A stretch of DNA of 64,000 bases from Candidatus Peregrinibacteria bacterium (GTDB lineage Bacteria > Patescibacteriota > Gracilibacteria > UBA1369 > 2-02-FULL-48-14). Positions 16,589-26,123 of this stretch are shown one piece after another. The position numbers and the translations under genes are program-made. The stretch is from positions 157,676 to 221,675 of the forward strand of contig JABHVW010000001.1 in assembly GCA_018658105.1 (NCBI GenBank), written 5' to 3'. Position 1 is the stretch's first letter. Every line of letters begins with the position of its first letter. The notes beneath the pieces were generated by a model. It was not told the DNA's origin, did not search any database, and saw only the letters and a list, made by a program, of their open reading frames with translations.

Positions 16589-19500
16589 GCTGATTGACTG
16601 TACGTTGGCCTTTTGACTGCCTGTATGCTTGTAGTTGAGCTTCGTAAGTATCAACAAGCTGAGGTGTTGTTTTACCACCAATCGCGTTGACTGCTGCATT
16701 GTGCTTTCTATGATCCTCTTTAACTCTGGCCATCATAGCTTGTACTCCAGGAGCCTCTTGGCTAATTAAATGACCAATCAAACCTGAGAAGCCTTTGAAA
16801 ACGTCATCCATAGTTTTTGGTGGATTGCCTCCAAAATCGTAATGGTATGTGCCTTGAACATATGAAACTAACTCAGCAACTTCTGCCTCACTTGGTTCAG
16901 CAGATTGAAAGACCATAGAGAATATTCTTTCGTCAATTAAGCTTAAGTATTCACGAGTTTTATTATTGAAATCATTACTTTTTCTAGAGTCATCACCTGA
17001 ACGGAAATATTTACCAATTGTTTTACCAGCATTACGAGGCTTGGTGTTTCGCATTGTATCTGTCCACCTTACCCAAGTATTTTCCTTTCTATACATGCGT
17101 CCTTCCAAAATCGAATCCCATCTTACAAAGTTTGCGATAATATTTTGCATTACTGCGTGCCCCTCTCCTTCAGAAGCTTCATTTACCATGTCGAAGTTTT
17201 CGATTACATTTTCAAGAGTATCCAAATGACTAACCGTAGTACTTTGAATCGCTGTTTCTTCAAGCTGAGAGCCATCGTTTTTCACACGTAGTTGTTGCTC
17301 AATAGCTGAATCACTCACATATGGCAGGTAAAGCCAAACTAGATCATGATCAAAGGGTTTACCTCCAGACATGGATTTGTTCAGACGATCGCTTGGACCT
17401 TTGGATGCCATAGCATGTGAATGATACCAACGTTTAAATACAGGACCTGCTTCGTAGGTCACTGGTAAACCATTTGCACCTGTATCCATTTTGGCAATTT
17501 CTACATAGTCTTCAAACTCAAATGTATTGAATATTTCGATTGCTGGGTAATCATTCATCATTTTACCAATCAATGTAGTTGCAAGTTTTTCGGTCAATAG
17601 TCCATGAGCAACACCCTGAATTAGATGGTATAGACCATCTTCAGGAGCAGCATAACCACCATCAATTACATTGAATTCAACTGCCGCTTCGTAACGTGCA
17701 GGATCAGGTTTTGAATCAGCACCAATTGTCAGCTGATCTTTAAGTATCTTAATAATAATCGAAGAAAGTCCACCAGGCGTACTACGAGAGGTTGCCTTAA
17801 ACTCTTCGAGGTATTTTTCTTTGGCTGAATTGTATGCAGATTCGTTTTGATTATTTAGAGTCATGAACATATCGTAATCACCCCAAATTTGTCCGAGAGC
17901 CTGACGTACATTTTCGTGAAATTTCACCCTATCTAGAGTGATAGCTTTCATTTTACTTGTATCAAACCAAATACGATTTTGTAGTTTATTGAAACGCTCA
18001 AGAATTGCTGGGTCTGTCCAGTCCATCCAACCTTTTTCTGAAAGTAGTTCGATACAAGCCTTTAACTGATCGGCATTTGTAGCGACCCTTGCAATTTCTT
18101 GAATAGCCCATGGATCACGAGATTTGTAACTATCTTTGTAATTCTGTACACGTTCTTGCTCACTTGTATCTACTTTTTTGTTAAGATCTCCAGAGATTTG
18201 ATCCAAATGATTTACCCATGGAATGTTACTTGTACCCTCTAAAAATTTTGTCATTGCAGCACCTCCCTCACCAATGGCCTTATCTTCTAAACGTGTGTAT
18301 GAACGCTGCATAGATTCTGGAATATCTCGTGAAACAAGGTGCCAATATGCACGTGGAGTCATCCAAGTTATTTTCCAAGGATTGTAATTTTTCCTTTTAT
18401 CCATTGCACCCAAACTATCTTTTTCAGTCTTAATGTTATCAAGGATTTTCGGGAATTTTTCTTCAAGATCGTTTCTCATTTGATCGATCGCAGTCGATGC
18501 TTTTTCGATACCATCATTAATCGCATTAGTAATTACTGGTACGCGCTCTTCTTCTAAATCACCAGATTCTAAAAAGGCAATTTGTGGCTCAATACCTTGA
18601 GGTAGGGTTCGTTTTTTTCCATTAATTGTAAACTCTTCAGGTATTTCAGGGCCATCTGGATCGTTTGGATTTTTCTTAGTAAAAGGTGTATTGCTGTAGA
18701 ACATGGTGTCCATGTCGCTTGCAATGTTTAGGTTCTTTACGAAAGATTCTCTAACCTTTTTCAAATCAAAAAGTTCTTTCTTTCTTTCATCCTCATCGAG
18801 CCCTGGTTGTGAACTAACAGCTGCAATAAGAGAGTCAACTTCAGAAATTGATTGATTGATTCCGCCTATGTAATCACTTAGAACAGGGTCGAATTCACGA
18901 CGTTTCTTTTCTTTTAATGCGTCAAAAGCTGCTCTAGTTTCTGCTACAGATTTTTTCAATTCAGCGTTTGAAGCATATTCTTTAAAACGAGCTTCTTCAT
19001 TTTCGATAATATTTGAGACCTCTTGAAGCTTTGGAATTTTCCAAGTTCCATCGAGATATCTCTCGTCCATTTCGCCTAAACCATCAATGTACCCTGGAAG
19101 GTCATCGCGGACTTTTTGTAATTGTTGCACCCATGTTTCAGACCTAGCATTATAAGCCTCAGGTGCACTTCTCCAATTTGTCTGCAAATTTGATAAGCGT
19201 TTATCGAAGCCATTTGTAAGCATGACCTCTAGATCACTGACCAAGTTATTTCTTTGCTCGATGATGCTATTTTCAATTGTATCAATTGCTGCAAGCACTC
19301 CTGATTCTTCGACTTCATCACCTCTGAAACTTTGAATAGTTTCATCTGCAATGTTGAAACCTGCACCTTGTAAACGTTGAAGTTCTTCAACTTGGCTGGC
19401 AATTTTGCCTGCCCTATTTCTACCAAGTGCATCTGCAACATTCAATTCACCGCTTTGGATTTTTTTTCGAATTTTGCGGAAATATCCAAGGTTATTTTGC

Positions 19501-19700
19501 AAAGAGTGAAATTGAGCGATCACTTCATTTTGGTCAAGACCATTGAGTATATCGTTAAACTCATTGCTTTCTTGAACAGGGCCAGATTGGATTAGATCAT
19601 CAATACTTGTGTCTGTCTCTTTACCATAAACCAGAAATTCCTCCCCCATGAAGGGATTTTTTTGCTTGCCTCGGCAGTGCATTTTTTTATGGAATTTCAT
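16578..19700 (-). CDS. Large helical protein of unknown function, last gene of VirB6-like operon
   Basis: A 1040-residue, charged, mostly helical protein with no signal peptide and no obvious membrane segment; long stretches (residues ~130-330 and 400-460) look coiled-coil. I recognise no domain. It is the last gene of the minus-strand operon that starts at 25160 and follows the polytopic VirB6/TrbL-like protein by 39 nt, so a cytoplasmic partner of a membrane or secretion complex is plausible. An internal methionine before GEEFLVYG (about residue 18) is an alternative start, since the first 17 residues are basic and Cys/His-containing. It overlaps the end of thrS by 11 nt. Confidence 0.7.
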   Translation of the reverse strand: MKFHKKMHCRGKQKNPFMGEEFLVYGKETDTSIDDLIQSGPVQESNEFNDILNGLDQNEVIAQFHSLQNNLGYFRKIRKKIQSGELNVADALGRNRAGKIASQVEELQRLQGAGFNIADETIQSFRGDEVEESGVLAAIDTIENSIIEQRNNLVSDLEVMLTNGFDKRLSNLQTNWRSAPEAYNARSETWVQQLQKVRDDLPGYIDGLGEMDERYLDGTWKIPKLQEVSNIIENEEARFKEYASNAELKKSVAETRAAFDALKEKKRREFDPVLSDYIGGINQSISEVDSLIAAVSSQPGLDEDERKKELFDLKKVRESFVKNLNIASDMDTMFYSNTPFTKKNPNDPDGPEIPEEFTINGKKRTLPQGIEPQIAFLESGDLEEERVPVITNAINDGIEKASTAIDQMRNDLEEKFPKILDNIKTEKDSLGAMDKRKNYNPWKITWMTPRAYWHLVSRDIPESMQRSYTRLEDKAIGEGGAAMTKFLEGTSNIPWVNHLDQISGDLNKKVDTSEQERVQNYKDSYKSRDPWAIQEIARVATNADQLKACIELLSEKGWMDWTDPAILERFNKLQNRIWFDTSKMKAITLDRVKFHENVRQALGQIWGDYDMFMTLNNQNESAYNSAKEKYLEEFKATSRSTPGGLSSIIIKILKDQLTIGADSKPDPARYEAAVEFNVIDGGYAAPEDGLYHLIQGVAHGLLTEKLATTLIGKMMNDYPAIEIFNTFEFEDYVEIAKMDTGANGLPVTYEAGPVFKRWYHSHAMASKGPSDRLNKSMSGGKPFDHDLVWLYLPYVSDSAIEQQLRVKNDGSQLEETAIQSTTVSHLDTLENVIENFDMVNEASEGEGHAVMQNIIANFVRWDSILEGRMYRKENTWVRWTDTMRNTKPRNAGKTIGKYFRSGDDSRKSNDFNNKTREYLSLIDERIFSMVFQSAEPSEAEVAELVSYVQGTYHYDFGGNPPKTMDDVFKGFSGLIGHLISQEAPGVQAMMARVKEDHRKHNAAVNAIGGKTTPQLVDTYEAQLQAYRQSKGQRTVNQPKP

Positions 19701-19739
19701 TTTGTTTTTATTTTTTGTTTTTTAGTTTTTGCCAGCTAT

Positions 19740-21923
19740 TTATTCAGGAGGAGGGGGTGTATCTGCACCTTCATCGGCTTCATCTTCAGTTTCTGTGGGT
19801 GCTGCTGCTGCTGGTTGAGGAGCTACAGCGCTGACAATCTGAGTAATTTCATCCGGCTCCATTTCGTCACCTAGGGTTGTGTTTGTTTTAGTTCTTACTG
19901 CTCTAACTTGTTCTTCTGTTGCGCCTTGTGGCACTTCATCTACATGTTCAGATAATTTTGTTCTTGTTGCCTCTGGAAGTGCAGTTAGAGTACCTACATT
20001 AATATTTTGTACTGTAGATGTAGGTGGGTTTGTAGTTGCAGCTGGCTCAGTTGTTGCGGCAGTTCCACCATCTGTAACCGTTGTAATTTGGCTTAATCTA
20101 TCTTCAAATCTGGAATGTTGATTTCCACTTATATTTAGTTCTTCTGCGCTGTACTCTCCACTTCTAAATACATATTGTAATTGAGAAATTCCTTCTCCGG
20201 CTTCAATTTGTTTTTGTGCATTTTGAATCGCAGTTGTGATTTGCTTTCTTCGCCCTTCATCAATAGATGTATTTGCATCTACAGTGTGGTAAAGCCTTCT
20301 TGCAATATCTGCGGCTTGTGATTGAGAAATTTCTTTTGGATTATCTAATTGTCTTAGAGTGTCATCGATATGCTGAGCATTTACTTCAGGACTTGCACCT
20401 GCGCCGCCTCCACCACCAGATAAACCAACACTTCTTCGGAATTTATCAACTTGTTGATCTGCGTAATAACCACTATCGAATCTGTTAATTTCTTGTTTAG
20501 CGAGGCCGAATAGAGCAAGTGGTGAAGCACTTACTGAAGTACCGTCTTTACTTACTACAGGTAAGACTGGTGCAAATAGAGGTGCTGTGGCTGCTGCTTT
20601 ACCAGCTTTGGCAGCCAAGTCTTTAATTCCACCGGTAACTGTTTCTGCAATTGTGCCTTCTGCTGCTGCGAATACACCTAGCCAAACAATTACAATACTT
20701 GCGATTGCAATAATAAGTTTTTCCATGTCGTGAATTCCTGATGAGAAGAATTCTTTATCTAGTAGTGCATCTGCTTTGAAGTTTGAAAATTCAGTTGAAA
20801 TCTCTCCAACATCTCCAAGTGCTGAAATCATTAGGTAACCAACAGTCATACTTAAACCAATAATAATTGGGGCAAGTAGGTTTTTTGTTATCTTTCCAAC
20901 GATGTCACCACCACCACTTCCAAGTGCGTCTTTTAGCTGTGGAACCACAAAGAAAAGTACAGCGACTGGCGAGAAGGCAATTGCTATCCACATCACTGCA
21001 ATACGAGTGATGAGTACAATACCGAGCACTATATAAGTGACTGCGAATACTAAATACATTATTAATGAGAAGAGTGAGTTAGCTACGAGGTCAGAAATGT
21101 CTGTAACGGCATCTGGATTCAATAGAGAAAGTGACTCAAGTGCTCCGGCGTTTACAGCCATAATTATTGAGATATTGCTCTTATTTAAATCCTGAAAATA
21201 TGTTGCAGCCATGTATCCAGTTAAATCTGGTTTACCATCTTCGTTAACATATGTTTCTGTTTCCTTATTATAGGCACAGAAAATCTGTGCATTAATTGGT
21301 GTTTTTCCTGCTTCATCATCTGCTTTTGTCCATACTGTCCATTCACCGTCATCACTATTATTTTGACAAACCTCAGTTGTAAACTCTTCTTTTTGTTCAC
21401 TGAAATCAAAATCTTCTACAATTTCTGGCAGTGCAAATGCGGCTGTTGTACCAATATTTGCCACGTCGAGCACAACTTTTGCACCTACATATGTGAAATT
21501 CACTAGGATCAAACCAATAATTAATTTAGGTAGAGCCGTTTTAATTGCAAGATTTCCTTCACTTTCTGTGAAAGGAAGTGCGTTATAAAATGCGATCACA
21601 AGCAGTACAAGCACGAAGCCAATATTCACAAGATTTCGAATTTCTACCCATATACTCAGTAGTCTATCTTCCATTTCAGGGCCAACAATCAAGTCGTTAT
21701 CCATTAGATCACCTATGATCAAAAGTAATGGCCAAAGAAGTGCATTCAGTGTTTTTATGACTGTTGCAATCATGAAACCAAGAGTTTCGTTTGTTACTTG
21801 ATCGATTCCGGGTTCAGCTGCATATGCTATTTCTGGCCCTACAAAAATTAGGGTAAGAAGTAGTACAGGCAGTAATGCCTTTTTGTTTATCAATCCGCTC
21901 ATAAATTTGAGTAGTTTTTTCAT
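19740..21923 (-). CDS. Polytopic membrane protein, VirB6/TrbL-like
   Basis: A 727-residue protein with an N-terminal hydrophobic signal (residues 12-36) and about seven further membrane segments (about 48-72, 90-112, 130-152, 275-330 as a long pair, 345-370, 395-420). A soluble ~300-residue C-terminal domain rich in Ala/Pro/Thr/Glu ends in TPPPPE. The layout (cluster of membrane helices with a big internal loop, then a cytoplasmic tail) resembles VirB6/TrbL channel proteins of type IV secretion and the related proteins common in CPR genomes. This is architecture-based, not motif-based. It sits in a five-gene minus-strand operon; a VirD4-type ATPase is encoded at 59-61 kb. Confidence 0.65.
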   Translation of the reverse strand: MKKLLKFMSGLINKKALLPVLLLTLIFVGPEIAYAAEPGIDQVTNETLGFMIATVIKTLNALLWPLLLIIGDLMDNDLIVGPEMEDRLLSIWVEIRNLVNIGFVLVLLVIAFYNALPFTESEGNLAIKTALPKLIIGLILVNFTYVGAKVVLDVANIGTTAAFALPEIVEDFDFSEQKEEFTTEVCQNNSDDGEWTVWTKADDEAGKTPINAQIFCAYNKETETYVNEDGKPDLTGYMAATYFQDLNKSNISIIMAVNAGALESLSLLNPDAVTDISDLVANSLFSLIMYLVFAVTYIVLGIVLITRIAVMWIAIAFSPVAVLFFVVPQLKDALGSGGGDIVGKITKNLLAPIIIGLSMTVGYLMISALGDVGEISTEFSNFKADALLDKEFFSSGIHDMEKLIIAIASIVIVWLGVFAAAEGTIAETVTGGIKDLAAKAGKAAATAPLFAPVLPVVSKDGTSVSASPLALFGLAKQEINRFDSGYYADQQVDKFRRSVGLSGGGGGAGASPEVNAQHIDDTLRQLDNPKEISQSQAADIARRLYHTVDANTSIDEGRRKQITTAIQNAQKQIEAGEGISQLQYVFRSGEYSAEELNISGNQHSRFEDRLSQITTVTDGGTAATTEPAATTNPPTSTVQNINVGTLTALPEATRTKLSEHVDEVPQGATEEQVRAVRTKTNTTLGDEMEPDEITQIVSAVAPQPAAAAPTETEDEADEGADTPPPPE

Positions 21924-21924
21924 A

Positions 21925-23079
21925 TTATGTAATTACAACGACTATTTCAGTTATTAATGTGCCTGCACCAATTGCTGCAGTTGAAGCTGCGGCGGCGATT
22001 GTCCCGCCTGCTATAGCTGCTTTTTTACCTCTGTTCTTTTTCGCATTCATACCAATGTTTTTCTTTTTATTAATGCGAATTTTTCTCGCATGTTCTTCTT
22101 GTTCTTTCTTATAAGTTTCTTGTCTTTCTAGGTCTCTCTTGTGACTTTCTTCAGCATTTTTCAATTCTTGTTTTGCACGATTTATCATGTTTGCTTTTGA
22201 AGCCATCACGTTAGAAATTTCATTTAATTTTGCATTATCAATTTGTGCCTTCAGCGGCATTTGTCGATTTCTTGCAAGTAAATTATTTCGATTGTTTTCA
22301 TAATTTGCTCTGTTTGCTGCATTTGCTGCTGAAATTGCTGCAAGTGCTGCGTTGGTTGCTGGTGAAATATTTGAACCACTCATATTCTTTGAAATCTCCT
22401 CATCTAAAACATTTACACCTGCAAATGGTGTAATTGCTTCACTTCCACTAGAGGCTGATAATTCTTCAGGTAGTAAAGAAGAAATGTCGTGTTTAGTTCG
22501 ATCGCCATTTCTTTGAACTTTCTCGTATGTTTCTTCTTCGCTTAAATCGAATTCGTATGCCTGAATATCTGGGTGATCTAATTCAACTTTTAGAGTTCTA
22601 TTTGCTTCGTCATGCTCTATAGATTTAATTCTGAAATGACTAGATTTCAGATTGCTCAGAATATTTTTGACATATTGTGCGTCTAGAAGAGCGCTTGGAT
22701 CAACTTGATCTGGAGGAAGCACAGCAGAAAGATAAACTGTATTTAACTTATCTACTGAAGCAATATTTTCTTTAGTTACTAGAGTGTTGAAAGTTTTACC
22801 TTGATCTGTACTTGCTAGTAAAATGTGACCACGACGCATATTGCGTAGCCATTTCTTTTCTTCTTCAGGTTCAAGAGCTTTTTCTTTGATTAAAGCTACT
22901 GTCGTTTTCTCTACATATTCACCAACAAGCTGAGAAAAAGATTCAATTTTTTCTTCAGTATTCAGCTGATAACTATTTGGATTAAGATTTTCCCAATCCG
23001 CATGAATCGCTGTATAGGCTTGTGGCAGAGTTTGCACTTTACCTTCAAAGAAATCTGTAATGTTTTGATTTGTATCCAT
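21925..23079 (-). CDS. Unknown protein with C-terminal membrane segment
   Basis: A 384-residue protein with a soluble N-terminal part, an Ala/Asn-rich helical region (~255-290), a strongly charged Lys/Glu coiled coil (~295-350) and a small-residue hydrophobic C-terminus (AGGTIAAAASTAAIGAGTLI) that could insert in a membrane. No known family recognised. The start codon overlaps the stop of the previous gene (TAATG) and only one base separates its stop from the ATG of the polytopic protein, so tight translational coupling and a shared complex are likely. Confidence 0.65.
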   Translation of the reverse strand: MDTNQNITDFFEGKVQTLPQAYTAIHADWENLNPNSYQLNTEEKIESFSQLVGEYVEKTTVALIKEKALEPEEEKKWLRNMRRGHILLASTDQGKTFNTLVTKENIASVDKLNTVYLSAVLPPDQVDPSALLDAQYVKNILSNLKSSHFRIKSIEHDEANRTLKVELDHPDIQAYEFDLSEEETYEKVQRNGDRTKHDISSLLPEELSASSGSEAITPFAGVNVLDEEISKNMSGSNISPATNAALAAISAANAANRANYENNRNNLLARNRQMPLKAQIDNAKLNEISNVMASKANMINRAKQELKNAEESHKRDLERQETYKKEQEEHARKIRINKKKNIGMNAKKNRGKKAAIAGGTIAAAASTAAIGAGTLITEIVVVIT

Positions 23080-24647
23080 TATTTCTCTTTATTAAAGGGT
23101 GCTTTTCCTTGATTGCTATAAGCAGCATTTATAAACTCTCTTTGTTCTGTGTAAGTTTTTTCAGAAACTCCATAACCAATATGATTAAATTTTCTTGCAA
23201 ATTCAGTCATTGTTTCTTCAAGTTTTGTCTTTGATAATCCTGGATATTGGCCCGCTATAACATCAGCATCAAGGCCAGTATTTTCAAAGGTTAAATTGAT
23301 TTCCTCTGAGCTTGAGCTTTTAAGTTTTTCTGCAAATTTTTCAGAAATCGCGGGTGCATAATTGTAATAAAATTCTGTTAATTTTCTGTCGTGAGTAAGT
23401 GCATCTTGAAACTCAGCAATTACTTCTGATTTAGCTTCAGCATCTGCTTTTGGCTTAGAAATAACCATTCGAGCTAAATGCACACTTGGTTTGTCGACAA
23501 GCCTTGAGTTTGTTGTTTCTAGAATTCCGGCACCAAGAATTACACCTCCAATAGTACCTGGATTCAATGGATTAAGTGGGTTAGCAATTGTGTTAGAAAC
23601 TACAATTGTTGCTGTACCTAATAGCCCAATCATTTGAGCCATGCCTTTAAAAGTCAGCAAATCTTTTGCATCATTTTTATGACCGAAACTTCTACGCCAA
23701 TTTTTAAGTGCTTTCTTTCTATTTTTTCTTTTTTCTTTACGTTCAGCTTGTACTTTTTTGCTATTAATTTTAGCAAGTGCAGCTCTATATTCTACTGCTT
23801 TAGGATCGATTGGATTCATTTTTGACAATTTTTCTGCAAGATATTCACCAGCCTGTACGCGAGAAACTAGGCTTTCTGAATATAGCTGTACAACAACATC
23901 ACCCATTCCATCTTGTTCACCAAGTCTGTCTAAAGTTTCTAATCTTTGTGCAGGGTTTAAATGGGCGAAAAGAATTGTGAATAATTGTTTTTCTCTACCT
24001 GTAACTGTGCCATTAAATACTTGTTCAAAACTTGGCATAATTTTAGACCAATCATCTTCGGTTAATACTTTGTTTGTTGTGATTCTTTCAATCAGCATTA
24101 CTGTATCTGGGTATTTTTCATCAATTTCTTTTTGAATTCTTGCTTCGTGTTCACCCATAAAACCATTTCTCATCATCAGATCCACCATGTTTATATCTGC
24201 AAGAGCAGGCAATCCCCATTTTTCAAGGGCGGCCAGTTCGTGTTTAGAATCAATTTTTGGCGTTCCGTGTCTTCGATCTGTTTCGTGTGAACCACTCTCA
24301 CCTGTTGGTTCAGATCCGTGTACCTCAAGAATAATGTTGAATCTATCTAATAGATCTTGAGTTACTTTTTTCTGTCTAACTAGCCATCTTTCATCGTCGA
24401 AATCTTTTAGTTCTTGAAGATGCCTTTGTTTAATAGCTAATATTTCATTTGTTACTTCGATTTGCTTACCTTTAAAAAGTAGGGCCATTTTGTTTTCAAT
24501 CACTTTTGCTCTTTCAGATTCATTACGAACTGAATAATCTATAAGCGAATTGTAGTTAGACCTTTGCTCTTTTTCGCTGTCTTGTCTTTGTGTTTGCAGA
24601 TCACCTTTGAAGATGTCTGAGCCGGATTGTGGTGATTTTACTACCAT
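23079..24647 (-). CDS. Unknown protein with one hydrophobic hairpin
   Basis: A 522-residue protein: a charged helical N-terminal two-thirds (coiled coil about residues 40-100 and 285-325), then a hydrophobic region (MAQMIGLLGTATIVVSNTIA and the following GTIGGVILGAGIL, ~335-385) that may form a membrane hairpin, then a helical tail. No family recognised. It is the second gene of the operon beginning at 25160, with 3 nt between it and the upstream stop, and its stop overlaps the next ATG. Confidence 0.65.
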   Translation of the reverse strand: MVVKSPQSGSDIFKGDLQTQRQDSEKEQRSNYNSLIDYSVRNESERAKVIENKMALLFKGKQIEVTNEILAIKQRHLQELKDFDDERWLVRQKKVTQDLLDRFNIILEVHGSEPTGESGSHETDRRHGTPKIDSKHELAALEKWGLPALADINMVDLMMRNGFMGEHEARIQKEIDEKYPDTVMLIERITTNKVLTEDDWSKIMPSFEQVFNGTVTGREKQLFTILFAHLNPAQRLETLDRLGEQDGMGDVVVQLYSESLVSRVQAGEYLAEKLSKMNPIDPKAVEYRAALAKINSKKVQAERKEKRKNRKKALKNWRRSFGHKNDAKDLLTFKGMAQMIGLLGTATIVVSNTIANPLNPLNPGTIGGVILGAGILETTNSRLVDKPSVHLARMVISKPKADAEAKSEVIAEFQDALTHDRKLTEFYYNYAPAISEKFAEKLKSSSSEEINLTFENTGLDADVIAGQYPGLSKTKLEETMTEFARKFNHIGYGVSEKTYTEQREFINAAYSNQGKAPFNKEK

Positions 24648-24650
24648 AAA

Positions 24651-25160
24651 TTAGCTTAAGCGAAGTAAACGAATAAGAGTATCTATAAGAGATGGCTGCT
24701 TGCCTTCCCACTCATGAATCTGAGTAATTAGATATTGGCGGACCAAAGTTGGGTCAATTCCCATAAGAGGAATCGTTAGCTCTGGATGCCATTTGTTATC
24801 TGTAAGTATGTGTAATTCATCGACATATGGTGGGTGATGAAAAATCCAAAAGCGGCGAATGCTGCTAAATGGGATTTTATCCTTACCAAATTGAATGCCG
24901 TATGGTGAGATTTTTACGTCTAAATCCATCGGTTTATGCCTTTGCATGTATAAGAAAACTAAAGGCAAAATTACGAATAAAATCACCATAGTAATTGCAT
25001 CGGACCATACTGCGTAAGCTATTAAAGCCGCATCTAGAAGCCCCATAACTAAATACCAAAGCACTCCTCTTTTGTAGCGGATGAACTGTGGAGCGATCCA
25101 ATGAAACACAGCTTGTTCAAAAGCTTCATTAGAAACACGTGATTTTTCACTTTTTGCCAT
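24651..25160 (-). CDS. Small membrane protein with PH-like domain
   Basis: A 169-residue protein with two adjacent membrane helices (about residues 33-52 and 57-77) followed by a soluble domain. LDVKISPYGIQFGKDKIPFSSIRRFWIF resembles the bacterial PH-like (bPH) domains that follow two transmembrane helices in YdbT/YdbS-type proteins. It is the first gene of the VirB6-like operon. The ATG is ~26 nt after a TATAAT on the minus strand (25186-25191), with no Shine-Dalgarno. Confidence 0.65.
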   Translation of the reverse strand: MAKSEKSRVSNEAFEQAVFHWIAPQFIRYKRGVLWYLVMGLLDAALIAYAVWSDAITMVILFVILPLVFLYMQRHKPMDLDVKISPYGIQFGKDKIPFSSIRRFWIFHHPPYVDELHILTDNKWHPELTIPLMGIDPTLVRQYLITQIHEWEGKQPSLIDTLIRLLRLS

Positions 25161-25185
25161 ACGTGAATTTTGTTTTTGTTATCTG

Positions 25186-25214
25186 ATTATAATAGCACAA
25201 AATAGCTATTTTTT
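25186..25214 (-). promoter_or_regulatory. Operon promoter with 16-bp palindrome
   Basis: On the minus strand TATAAT (25186-25191) precedes the operon start at 25160. A perfect palindrome AAAAATAGCTATTTTT (25199-25214) covers the -35 position, where no good -35 hexamer is seen. It could be an activator or repressor site, but AT-rich palindromes are easily found by chance. Confidence 0.35.
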
Positions 25215-25230
25215 CAAGTAGCTAATACGA

Positions 25231-25259
25231 AAAAACCGCCTGTTTAGAAGACGGTTTTA
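25231..25259 (-). terminator. Intrinsic terminator of rpsF-ssb-rpsR
   Basis: On the minus strand AAAACCGTC, a nine-base loop and GGCGGTTTTTT: a GC-containing stem with one G-U pair and a U-run, starting 10 nt after the rpsR stop. Confidence 0.75.
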
Positions 25260-25269
25260 AATGATTTTC

Positions 25270-25488
25270 TTAGTATTTGCTTGTATATGGAAGCATTCCC
25301 ATCTCTCTAGCCTGTTTAATGGCTCTAGAAAGCTGTTTCTGCTGTTTCAAGCTAGTTCCTGAATAGTAACGAGGAACGATTTTACCGAAAACAGTAAGAT
25401 AAGCACGTAGTAATTCTACGTTTTTGTAGTCAATGAAATCTGGGATTTCAGGACGTTCTGTCTTTTGAGCTGATACTTTCTTAGTCAT
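25270..25488 (-). CDS. rpsR: 30S ribosomal protein bS18
   Basis: A 72-residue protein with the bS18 signature: IDYKNVELLRAYLTVFGKIVPRYYSGTSLKQQKQLSRAIKQAREMGMLPYT (conserved parts: DYK-x-V-E-L-L-x-x-Y, G-K-I-x-P-R, and the QR/KQL-x-x-A-I-K-x-A-R end). It binds the 30S platform as a partner of bS6. It is the last gene of rpsF-ssb-rpsR, the classic bacterial order, with 18 nt to ssb and a terminator right after it. Confidence 0.95.
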   Translation of the reverse strand: MTKKVSAQKTERPEIPDFIDYKNVELLRAYLTVFGKIVPRYYSGTSLKQQKQLSRAIKQAREMGMLPYTSKY

Positions 25489-25506
25489 TTTAGGTAAATA
25501 TTAGAT

Positions 25507-26100
25507 TTAAAACATGTTGTCATCATCGATGCTTCCTGCAACTTCACCTGGAGCTGCTGGTGTTTCTACCGCTTCTGCAGCTGGTGCCGCTTCTGCAGCT
25601 GGTGCCGCTTCTTCAGTTGCCGCTGGAGCAGGTGTTTCTACCGCTTCTGCAGCTGGTGCCGCTTCTTCAGTTGTTGCTGGAGCAGGTGTTTCCACTGCTT
25701 CTGCAGCTGGTTTTGCTGCCTCAGTTACTGCTGGAGTTGAATCTGATGGAGTATAGTCGTCTTCTCCGTTTCGTTTTTCTAGGATAATCATGTCGTTTGC
25801 AACGATTTCAGTTTTGAAACGTTTTGTTCCATCTTCGTTCTCCCAGCTACGTGTTTTCAGGTAACCTTCGATATATACGAGCATTCCTTTCTTCAGGTAT
25901 TGTTGGCAAATTTCTGCCAATTTAGCCCAACATACAACTTCATGAAATTCAGCTGATGTTCTCTTTTCTCCTGTGCTAGTCGTCCATTGACGATTAGTTG
26001 CCATTCCAAATGTGACAATTGATTGTCCACCTGTAGTGGTTTTTAGTTCAGGGTCTCTAGTTAGATTCCCTATGATAATCACTTTATTAACGCTGCGCAT
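25507..26100 (-). CDS. ssb: Single-stranded DNA-binding protein
   Basis: A 197-residue SSB. The OB-fold occupies residues 1-~110 (starting MRSVNKVIIIGNLTRDPELK, with the family WAKLAEICQQYLKKGMLVYIEG segment). A long Ala/Pro/Glu/Thr linker follows, built from near-identical repeats (AAPAAEAVETPA type), then the acidic tip DDDNMF. The tip is the docking site for repair and replication partners and differs from the usual DDDIPF only at two positions. It sits between rpsF and rpsR as in many bacteria. Confidence 0.96.
   Translation of the reverse strand: MRSVNKVIIIGNLTRDPELKTTTGGQSIVTFGMATNRQWTTSTGEKRTSAEFHEVVCWAKLAEICQQYLKKGMLVYIEGYLKTRSWENEDGTKRFKTEIVANDMIILEKRNGEDDYTPSDSTPAVTEAAKPAAEAVETPAPATTEEAAPAAEAVETPAPAATEEAAPAAEAAPAAEAVETPAAPGEVAGSIDDDNMF
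25550..25720. repeat. Imperfect tandem repeats encoding the SSB linker
   Basis: The linker-coding DNA repeats units such as GGTGTTTCTACCGCTTCTGC followed by AGCTGGTGCCGCTTCT (plus-strand reading) two to three times with few changes. Such a stretch can expand or contract by slippage, so linker length may vary between strains. Confidence 0.7.
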
Positions 26101-26123
26101 GTAATAGTGTTATGAAATAAAAA

